From the IMG/VR virus record IMGVR_UViG_3300045996_000539, positions 1-28,021 of that record: a DNA stretch of 28,021 nt. The stretch is one strand, 5' to 3'. Numbering within the stretch: the stretch's first letter is position 1; every line of letters starts with the position of its first letter. The notes under the pieces are model-generated. The model ran no database searches. It was not told the origin of the DNA and worked only from the letters and a program-made list of their open reading frames with translations. Below are positions 9,197 through 14,789 of this stretch, piece after piece. Source of the stretch: a virus. A program made the position numbers and the translations under genes.

Positions 9197-10149
9197 CAGA
9201 ACAACTCCATAATTTGGGTTTTCGTCGCCTGCTCCTGGCTCATGCTGTGGTTAAGCTCACAGTACGACCACAAATTATAGGCCGCACGTGATTCGTACAC
9301 TGTCGAAAGACGTTCAGACGTGAACCCTTGCTTCTCAAACTCGCGCTCTACATATTCACGCTCAATAGGACTTAACGTGGAAACGTGGCGCCCTTGATCG
9401 TGGCGGGACGGACTCTTGGTCGAGACAGAAAGAGCTCCAATTCGCGGGTGGACAACTGTTCCGAAGGCAGCACCTTGAATCCAAGAAGATGAGTCGCAGG
9501 AATACCAAGGGTATCGTTCCATAATAGACACAGTTGTAATACCGAATCCATGTAGCTTGACGCGAGGCTTGCCTGTGCCGTCAATGATGTAACGATCAAA
9601 GATTCGATCGAGCCATGTGATGAGCTCTTGTTTGGTCTTTCCAACCATACCTCCAATTGTGATGTAGTCGTATTTGGTCTTGCCGTCCTCTTTCGCGTTC
9701 AAGTAATAGTCGAGGTAACGTTCGTCTTCACCAAAATGGAAGCACGGCAGAGCCTTCACGCCGTAAGCTTCCATCTCAAGTTGGTTGCGATAGGTCTGCA
9801 ACGGATCGCCGATGCCGTCCAACACTGACGCCATAAGGGTGCCATCTTCGACACGAAGTATGTCTCGATTTCGATTAATATAGTCGCAATATTCTCCGAC
9901 GTTAAGGTCGAGTTTAGTTCCGTATTTTTTGGCCTGACTCCACATAGAGAAGGCACCTGAGTCCAAGAATACTTTTGCGCCATCGGCGCGCATTTCATCA
10001 ACGAATCGTTGTCTTCCGACGTAATGCCAAGATTCAAGAATATGGGGGATGGTTTCAACAATCTGCCTCTCTCGGTCGTTAAGCTTTTCATAACGACCCT
10101 GGCCCGGTTTGTAGGCGTTAGTGTATACTGCGGCCATGTAGATGTGCAT
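9196..10149 (-). CDS. dpdA: DpdA-like DNA-guanine transglycosylase
   Basis: A 317-residue TIM-barrel enzyme related to tRNA-guanine transglycosylase. Seen: FLDSGAFSMW with D63 in the position of the substrate-binding Asp, SVLDGIGD around D111, YITIGGMVG near residue 165, KLHGFGIT near 200 and CDSSSW near 220. The CxCxxC zinc site of tRNA enzymes is absent, as in phage DpdA. In known phages DpdA replaces guanine in DNA with preQ0 or derivatives, protecting against restriction. Four genes for preQ0 synthesis lie just upstream in the operon. The start could be ATG 10149 or ATG 10137. Neither has a clear Shine-Dalgarno site, and both lie within a 9-bp inverted repeat. Confidence 0.8.
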   Translation of the reverse strand: MHIYMAAVYTNAYKPGQGRYEKLNDRERQIVETIPHILESWHYVGRQRFVDEMRADGAKVFLDSGAFSMWSQAKKYGTKLDLNVGEYCDYINRNRDILRVEDGTLMASVLDGIGDPLQTYRNQLEMEAYGVKALPCFHFGEDERYLDYYLNAKEDGKTKYDYITIGGMVGKTKQELITWLDRIFDRYIIDGTGKPRVKLHGFGITTVSIMERYPWYSCDSSSWIQGAAFGTVVHPRIGALSVSTKSPSRHDQGRHVSTLSPIEREYVEREFEKQGFTSERLSTVYESRAAYNLWSYCELNHSMSQEQATKTQIMELF

Positions 10150-10161
10150 GCTGCAGTATAC
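10123..10161. repeat. 9-bp inverted repeat around the dpdA start codon
   Basis: The arms GTATACTGC (10123-10131) and GCAGTATAC (10153-10161) are perfect complements separated by 21 nt. Both candidate dpdA start codons (10147-10149 and 10135-10137) lie in the spacer. It could act as an operator for a dimeric protein or as an mRNA hairpin controlling initiation. Confidence 0.6.
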
Positions 10162-10183
10162 GCGTTCGTTACCAACGACGCAA
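10155..10183 (-). promoter_or_regulatory. Candidate promoter for dpdA
   Basis: On the minus strand TTGCGT (10178-10183) and TATACT (10155-10160) are separated by 17 nt, the optimal sigma70 spacing; the -10 matches five of six consensus bases. Transcription would begin at about the dpdA ATG, implying a leaderless message or use of the second ATG at 10137. Confidence 0.4.
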
Positions 10184-10393
10184 GCGCTGAGCTGTTGAAC
10201 CGAAAAGTGCTCGAATCAATATGATAACCGCAGCAATGGCAAGGATGCCCATAAACAGAGCGAATCCGCCCCAAAACGGCATTGTGACGTACCACCACGA
10301 CCAATCAATGTAACCAGTAAGCTTTAGTGTGACGAACACGACACCAAGCAGACCGAGAACACCGATGCCGGATGATGAAGATTTATCAGACAT
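10169..10393 (-). CDS. Small membrane protein (Fragile-X-F-like)
   Basis: A 74-residue protein with two hydrophobic segments: residues about 10-27 (GVLGLLGVVFVTLKLTGYI) and about 38-61 (PFWGGFALFMGILAIAAVII). Between them is the motif IDWSWWYV. The layout, with a Ser-rich N-terminus and the IDWSWWW-like turn, matches phage proteins often labelled transmembrane Fragile-X-F protein, whose role is unknown. A strong GGAAAGGAA site precedes the ATG. A holin-like role is possible in principle but its place between FolE and DpdA does not suggest lysis. Confidence 0.75.
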   Translation of the reverse strand: MSDKSSSSGIGVLGLLGVVFVTLKLTGYIDWSWWYVTMPFWGGFALFMGILAIAAVIILIRALFGSTAQRLRRW

Positions 10394-10406
10394 TGAATTT
10401 CCTTTC

Positions 10407-10443
10407 CAAATTTTTCATGAGCACATTTTCAATTTTTTCATGA
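10407..10443. repeat. Two A+T-rich direct repeats upstream of the small membrane protein
   Basis: Two 14-nt copies (10407-10420 and 10430-10443) agree at 13 of 14 positions, with a 23-nt period. They fill most of the gap between FolE and the membrane protein gene. Function unknown. Confidence 0.5.
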
Positions 10444-10446
10444 CGA

Positions 10447-11106
10447 CTATTTACATAGCGCCAAGAACTCCGCCCGTGCCATAGGTTGTTCCTTCAAGGC
10501 ACCTCGGAACGCTGTGGTAACCGTATCACTTCCATGGACACGGGCACCGCGACTTGACATGCACAGATGTTCCGCCTGCAAATAGACGCCGATACCGACA
10601 GGCTCTAGTTTCTGCAGCAAGTCTGCGATCTGCACCGTGATTCGTTCCTGACATTGGAAACGTCGGGAGTAGGCGTCAACGATCCTGGCCAGCTTAGACA
10701 GCCCAATGATACGATTGCTCGGTATATAGGCGACGGTGGCCTTTCCAAAGAACGGCGCGAAATGATGCTCACAATGCGAATAAAACGGAACATTCCGCAC
10801 AATGACCATTTCATCATACTTCTCTGCACCATCATCGAACACCTTGATGAGATCTTCGGGATTGATGTCGTAACCCCCGACCCAATGTTGCCAGGCTTTG
10901 GCAACACGCAGAGGTGTCTCTGCCAGTCCCGAGCGCTCGGGCTTAGGGTCGAGGGTTTCGATAATCTGTTTGTAAAGAGGCTCGAGCAAAGCGAGCTTAG
11001 AATCCCAGCTCAGCCCAACCGGAGGGTTATGGTAGCACCTATGTTCACAACCTGTGTGGCCTATCTGATACAAGCAAACGCCGTTAGCTGATATAGTACA
11101 CTTCAT
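10447..11106 (-). CDS. folE: GTP cyclohydrolase I
   Basis: This 219-residue enzyme converts GTP to 7,8-dihydroneopterin triphosphate, the first step of preQ0 synthesis. The catalytic core is complete: the zinc ligands C112 and H115 lie in SHCEHH and C182 in EHLCMSSRGAR, with GLSKLARIVDAYSRRFQ and QERIT between. An extra N-terminal segment of about 30 residues carries four cysteines (C3, C11, C20, C24) and is not part of the usual enzyme. ATG 11106 is preferred over ATG 11109 because GGAG then lies at better spacing. The queD stop lies a few bases upstream, so the two genes are co-transcribed. Confidence 0.93.
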   Translation of the reverse strand: MKCTISANGVCLYQIGHTGCEHRCYHNPPVGLSWDSKLALLEPLYKQIIETLDPKPERSGLAETPLRVAKAWQHWVGGYDINPEDLIKVFDDGAEKYDEMVIVRNVPFYSHCEHHFAPFFGKATVAYIPSNRIIGLSKLARIVDAYSRRFQCQERITVQIADLLQKLEPVGIGVYLQAEHLCMSSRGARVHGSDTVTTAFRGALKEQPMARAEFLALCK

Positions 11107-11115
11107 CATTTACTC

Positions 11116-11562
11116 CTAGATTGCGGCGTATGCGCCGTTCTTTTCGTGCTCGTACAGGTACAATTCAACCAGGCGAACACGGCCGTCGTAAGGACTGGAT
11201 TGCAACCACCAATTCACTTCGTCCCGGCAAAGGTTCGCGAAGTATTCGCAACCAACCGCTTCAGTGACCCGGAGTTGGATCAATTCTTCTTTAGCCATAC
11301 CATAAAATACATGAAGTTTAGGATCGTCGTGAGCAACGATCGTTGTGTGATCAAACCACCATTCAAACTTCTTCTTGATCTGTTTAAGAGATCCAAAGTC
11401 AACGACCCAATGTTTATCGTCAACTTCGCCTTCAAAGACCATGCGGATGCCAAGCGAGTAGCCGTGCAGCTGATTACAGTGGCTGTCGGCACGCCATTGG
11501 CGAAATACCGTAGAGGAGATATCACCCGGGAGATAGTGTTTGACTGAACGTTGAACAGGCAT
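11116..11562 (-). CDS. queD: 6-carboxytetrahydropterin synthase
   Basis: A 148-residue member of the PTPS/QueD family, which converts dihydroneopterin triphosphate to 6-carboxytetrahydropterin, step two toward preQ0. Landmarks: SHCNQLHGYSL (H28, C29, H33), VVDFGSLK (D55), FDHTT (D71, H72) and a C-terminal VGCEYF helix. The usual HGH metal motif reads HGY here, so one canonical histidine is missing at that place; I believe a PTPS-like subgroup with HGYxL exists. The ATG is preceded by an AAGGTC-type site. It lies between queC, after a 95-nt structured gap, and folE. Confidence 0.85.
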   Translation of the reverse strand: MPVQRSVKHYLPGDISSTVFRQWRADSHCNQLHGYSLGIRMVFEGEVDDKHWVVDFGSLKQIKKKFEWWFDHTTIVAHDDPKLHVFYGMAKEELIQLRVTEAVGCEYFANLCRDEVNWWLQSSPYDGRVRLVELYLYEHEKNGAYAAI

Positions 11563-11657
11563 ATTATCAGACCTTAGCCGTGCGTTGCGGTGCCGTTGGG
11601 TAGCAACCCCGCACGCGCTTTGGTAACACTGCGCGGCGGGGTTTGTAGGGTAGCGCC
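11563..11657 (-). promoter_or_regulatory. Structured queD leader with shared GCGGGGTTG motif
   Basis: On the minus strand an AACCCCGC arm (11643 to 11636) can pair with GCGGGGTT (11612 to 11605), extended by an inner GCGC/GCGC pair. The GTTGC at 11607 to 11603 can instead pair with GCAAC at 11588 to 11584, so the two hairpins exclude each other. GCGGGGTTG is followed after 11 nt by CACCGC, the same arrangement as upstream of the nuclease gene. No uridine run follows, so a simple terminator is unlikely. Confidence 0.45.
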
Positions 11658-12452
11658 TTAACGCGTATACGCGCTTGCGAGCGTGCTGCGGTACGGGTCG
11701 TAATTGCTGCTGGCCGGGAGTTGCATAAGGCCTTCCTTCCAGGCACGCAGAACTAGCGGATCAGGCAGACCGGCCTTCTCGAAGCCGTCCGCGCGGAGCA
11801 CGTTGGCATGGTTCATGTCGGTGGGCGGGTAGCAACCGTCATAGCTCGTATGGCTGTAGGCTAGCGCATCCCAACAACCAGGCAGATTGAAAGCAAGCTT
11901 GCACGTCGCAGCCTTGTCGAGGAACATGAGCGGCGTTTCGATATGAATTGGAGGCGTGCCTCTGTGGTCATGCCCCAAAGCAGTGTTGATGTAATGCTGC
12001 GTGGCGTTGATAAACACCTCGCGGCAATCGTCGTAATTGGCGTTGTCCATCTGACAAACGCCGGTAATGATTGCAGTGGAACCTAATGCTTCAGCGCGGT
12101 TTGCAGCAATCGTGAGAAACAATGCATTGCGCATCGGTACGAAAGTCAGTTCCCGACGATTGCCGATAACCTTCTCCATCTGTTCCGCGTTGTCGTACCG
12201 TTCGAGGTCATTATTGCTGGTCAGGGGCGACATACTGCGCAGGCAGTTAGGTACTGGGATAATCTCGTGCGTGACCTTGGCGTAGTTATTTGCCATCACA
12301 ACAATCTTCTTGGCCGCTTCAATCTCTAGTCGGTGCCGCTGACCGTAGTCAAATGTGATCGCATGGATGTCTTTGAAACCGTTATGAATAGCCCAGTAGA
12401 GGCAAGTGGTGGAATCCTGGCCACCCGAAAGGACAACTAGAGCTTTATCCAT
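11658..12452 (-). CDS. queC: 7-cyano-7-deazaguanine (preQ0) synthase
   Basis: A 264-residue ATP-pyrophosphatase of the QueC family that turns 7-carboxy-7-deazaguanine into preQ0 using ATP and ammonia. The PP-loop SGGQDST (residues 9-15), the DYGQRHR block near residue 38 and RRELTFVPMRNALFL are clear. The C-terminal zinc site differs: canonical QueC has TCYNG...CGxCxxC, whereas this protein reads SHTSYDGCYPPTDMNHANVL, keeping at most one of four cysteines. The rest of the fold and the LRADGF ending are normal, so the enzyme is probably active and a member of a zinc-less subgroup. Its ATG overlaps the queE stop as TAATG. Confidence 0.93.
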   Translation of the reverse strand: MDKALVVLSGGQDSTTCLYWAIHNGFKDIHAITFDYGQRHRLEIEAAKKIVVMANNYAKVTHEIIPVPNCLRSMSPLTSNNDLERYDNAEQMEKVIGNRRELTFVPMRNALFLTIAANRAEALGSTAIITGVCQMDNANYDDCREVFINATQHYINTALGHDHRGTPPIHIETPLMFLDKAATCKLAFNLPGCWDALAYSHTSYDGCYPPTDMNHANVLRADGFEKAGLPDPLVLRAWKEGLMQLPASSNYDPYRSTLASAYTR

Positions 12453-13264
12453 TATTCAACTCCTACGAACTTGTGAATTTGTAGTTGGAAAATGTAACCG
12501 TGTTTGAGACACGATTCGAGAACGGCTTGGCGCGAACGACGGTTCTGTTCAGAAATTTCGGCGATGCGCAAGCTCTCTGATACCCAATGCTTCCTAGAGC
12601 TGTTGATTGTGAACTCGTGGTCCATCGGCTGCAGGTACACCGGCACGCCTTGTGGCGGTCTGGCAACACGCCTGCCGGTATCATGCGAGAGCGCATAGAT
12701 TGGCAATCCGTCTTCCGGATCGACGGAATCGTAAGCCATCACGTATTTGTAGGCGCAAGCGACAATTTCGGTGTGTTTGTTAACTTTTCCTGTTTTTGGT
12801 GAACACACGACATAGACGCCTTTACGCTCGTAGGTATTGTGATTGAACCACGGTAAATGGTAATCATCCGGAGCATACGCGGGCGAAAAACTACCGTTAG
12901 TCTCGATCTGTATATAAAAACCAGCCCGGAGCATAAGCACAATGAACGGTGACAGATTTTGACGAAACGGTTCACCCCCTGTAATAACGACAAGTTTTGA
13001 ACTGGTGGTTAAGACGGGATAATCGTTCACTACTGCATTGACAAGTTCGTGCGCTGTATAGAGACGCCGCTTGTATTTGTCACCCGGCTTGTCAGTATAG
13101 ATTGTATCGCAGTCGGGGCATTGGAGGTTGCAACCTCCGAGGCGTACAAAGACGCAAGGCGTCCCGGCAAATGGTCCTTCACCCTGGAAGGTATAGAAGA
13201 TAGAATGGACGTCCAGCGTACCAGATGGGTCCATAACCCGTCGTTCGATGGGTTGTATATTCAT
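12452..13264 (-). CDS. queE: 7-carboxy-7-deazaguanine synthase (radical SAM)
   Basis: A 270-residue radical S-adenosylmethionine enzyme that contracts 6-carboxytetrahydropterin to 7-carboxy-7-deazaguanine, step three toward preQ0. Seen: FYTFQGEGPFAGTPCVFVRL, the cluster motif CNLQCPDC with C45, C49 and C52 (CxxxCxxC), and ITGGEPF near residue 97 for SAM binding. Length exceeds E. coli QueE (223) because of an insertion after the central part (the HTGRRVARPPQGV segment) and a helical C-terminus. ATG 13264 is preceded by GAGGG; an in-frame GTG four codons upstream is less likely. It is the first of the four preQ0 genes and is preceded by a long structured leader. Confidence 0.92.
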   Translation of the reverse strand: MNIQPIERRVMDPSGTLDVHSIFYTFQGEGPFAGTPCVFVRLGGCNLQCPDCDTIYTDKPGDKYKRRLYTAHELVNAVVNDYPVLTTSSKLVVITGGEPFRQNLSPFIVLMLRAGFYIQIETNGSFSPAYAPDDYHLPWFNHNTYERKGVYVVCSPKTGKVNKHTEIVACAYKYVMAYDSVDPEDGLPIYALSHDTGRRVARPPQGVPVYLQPMDHEFTINSSRKHWVSESLRIAEISEQNRRSRQAVLESCLKHGYIFQLQIHKFVGVE

Positions 13265-13463
13265 AGTCCCTCGCACGTTATCGGCAGGTTGCGGGGTTGC
13301 TCTGCCTTAGAAGGATCCCCCGGGAAGGTCGCACGCTACTCGGTTGGGCTATCGTCCGAAGACTATCGCCGTCACACTAAGCGGTGGACACAATCCGGGT
13401 TCACCTGACACCTCAACCCCGCGACGGTTTCCCGTGCGGGGTTGGATGTGCAGCTCCGGACCT
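13265..13463 (-). promoter_or_regulatory. Structured 199-nt queE leader (candidate switch/attenuator)
   Basis: No gene fits in this gap. On the minus strand, CAACCCCGC (13444 to 13436) and GCGGGGTTG (13422 to 13414) form a hairpin extended by ACGG/CCGT pairs. A second identical CAACCCCGC lies at 13299 to 13291, about 27 nt before the queE ATG, and could take the same partner. Between them are a 10-position stem with two mismatches capped by a cUUCGg loop (13347-13370), a GTCCACCGCT segment shared with the nuclease leader, and a GGCAG/CTGCC stem (13283-13306). No known preQ1 riboswitch consensus is recognised. Confidence 0.5.
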
Positions 13464-13952
13464 TTAAGCCTGGACGGGCGCAGCCTCGACCGGCTTGTTC
13501 ACCGACTCAACGCGACCCGTGATACCATTGAACTTGCGCCAATGAGCATACTGCGTGCGGATGGTCGCATCGTTGATGCCCATCGCCTCGAGCTCCGGCT
13601 TCGCATCGCCGATCGCCGCAACGCCACCGCGCTCGCCAGCCAGGCGGTCATAGACGGCCCAGCACTTGCCACAGGTGGTCTCCGGCTTCGGACGGCGGAC
13701 GCCATTCTGCTCGGGCTGCTTCGACGCCTGCTTGGCGGCTTCCGCAGCGGCCTTGGCATCGTTCTTCGCCTGGATCTTGGCAGCCTTGTCAGCCTCGCGC
13801 TTCGCAAGCTTCTCAGCCTTCTCAGCGTCCTTCTGAGCCTTCTTCTCGGCAGCTACGCGGGCGCGCTCAGCCTGGTCGGCAGCCTTCTTGGCAGCCTTAG
13901 CGGCCTTGTCGGCCTCGGTATCCACAACAGCACTCGGATTGGTCTCGCTCAT
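13464..13952 (-). CDS. Ala/Lys/Glu-rich coiled protein with shared C-terminal domain (paralogue 2)
   Basis: A 162-residue protein of two parts. Residues 1-80 are almost entirely Ala, Lys, Glu, Asp and Arg, predicted as a long single helix or coiled coil similar to nucleoid-protein tails. Residues about 84-145 (from NGVRRPKPETTCGKCWAVYD to TIRTQYAHWRKFNGI) are the domain shared with 5452-5847 and 14064-14720, closest to the latter, followed by a short disordered tail. GAGGAG lies before the ATG. It sits directly upstream of the preQ0 operon leader. A DNA-binding architectural or regulatory role is plausible but not shown. Confidence 0.8.
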   Translation of the reverse strand: MSETNPSAVVDTEADKAAKAAKKAADQAERARVAAEKKAQKDAEKAEKLAKREADKAAKIQAKNDAKAAAEAAKQASKQPEQNGVRRPKPETTCGKCWAVYDRLAGERGGVAAIGDAKPELEAMGINDATIRTQYAHWRKFNGITGRVESVNKPVEAAPVQA

Positions 13953-13998
13953 GATTGACTCCTCTTTCGATAATTGTTACCCGATCGGGCGTTGCATT

Positions 13999-14028
13999 GT
14001 ACTAACATGGAACGGGCGACCCACGCAA
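13999..14028 (-). promoter_or_regulatory. Candidate promoter for paralogue 2
   Basis: On the minus strand TTGCGT (14023-14028) and TAGTAC (13999-14004) are separated by 18 nt. It resembles the other TTGC-type candidates in this window. A perfect 10-bp dyad (14033-14055) lies just upstream. Confidence 0.35.
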
Positions 14029-14032
14029 GCAC

Positions 14033-14055
14033 AATTTCGTGACAATCACGAAATT
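14033..14055. repeat. 10-bp perfect dyad
   Basis: AATTTCGTGA (14033-14042) and TCACGAAATT (14046-14055) pair perfectly around a 3-nt loop, between the stop of paralogue 3 and a candidate promoter. No uridine run follows on the minus strand, so it may be an operator rather than a terminator. Confidence 0.5.
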
Positions 14056-14063
14056 CTTTACGG

Positions 14064-14720
14064 CTACTTTGAAATACCGTTAAACTTCCTCCAATGCGCA
14101 AACTGCGTACGAATCGTTGACGGGTTCATACCATTCGTCTTGAGCTTTTCGAAGACGACAGGATAATCATTTGCAACAACATCCATCGTATCAAACATTG
14201 CCCACGCAATACCTGTCACTGAATTTGCCTTCGGACGTTTCACACCATTCTGTTCAACAGTTTCCACCTTCGGTCGGTCGAGGTCTTTAAGTTCGTCAGA
14301 AAGACCAGTCAATGCGTTGGGTGCCTTCACTTCAATGTAGGTCATTCCACCTGCATTAAGACTGCGAACGAAAGGGAAATCTTCAAAATCATGAAATTTC
14401 ATGAACTCGGCGAAATTGTCGAATCTCTGCAGATATTCCTTCTTTGTGGTTACTACTTGGACCATCTGGTTAGGCTCGTCAACCCAAATTTGAAGGTCAA
14501 CCTGCTTCTTGCGCACGATATCTTCAATCTTACGCATAGGTGCCCAGATACGTTGTCCAATTCCATTGATCTCGTTATGCATGTAGGTGAGATCTTTTGT
14601 CACGAGCATAAGCTCGCCATCTTCCTCAACGTATTCGCGCCGGTCCAGGAAGGCTGGAATCTGCAACGGATCGTTAGGGTCGGGGCGACTTTCGACCGTC
14701 CTGTAATAAAGCTTATCCAC
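14064..14720 (-). CDS. Protein with shared C-terminal domain (paralogue 3)
   Basis: A 218-residue protein whose last ~60 residues (NGVKRPKANSVTGIAWAMFD through TIRTQFAHWRKFNGI) match the C-terminal domain of 13464-13952 almost word for word. The N-terminal 155 residues are an unrecognised mixed domain with KLYYRTVESRPDPNDPLQIP near the start and aromatic, acidic segments such as FAEFMKFHDFEDFPFV. The upstream ATG at 14750 lacks a ribosome site. A perfect GGAGGT lies seven bases before GTG 14720, so GTG is the preferred start. It follows the SF2 helicase gene. Function unknown. Confidence 0.75.
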   Translation of the reverse strand: MDKLYYRTVESRPDPNDPLQIPAFLDRREYVEEDGELMLVTKDLTYMHNEINGIGQRIWAPMRKIEDIVRKKQVDLQIWVDEPNQMVQVVTTKKEYLQRFDNFAEFMKFHDFEDFPFVRSLNAGGMTYIEVKAPNALTGLSDELKDLDRPKVETVEQNGVKRPKANSVTGIAWAMFDTMDVVANDYPVVFEKLKTNGMNPSTIRTQFAHWRKFNGISK

Positions 14721-14789
14721 GAGAGTTACCTCCGCTTTGTGTGCACCCATTATAACATAGTAGCCCGTGGGCGCAAGCTCTAAATTGCA

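Noticed and set aside
13265-13463. A known preQ1 riboswitch before queE
   Set aside because: None of the preQ1 consensus elements I know could be matched. I therefore list the segment only as a structured leader.
13344-13958. Plus-strand open frame of 204 aa opposite paralogue 2
   Set aside because: It is the complement of an Ala/Lys-rich gene with a strong ribosome site on the minus strand, and gives a Leu/Ser/Arg-rich product.
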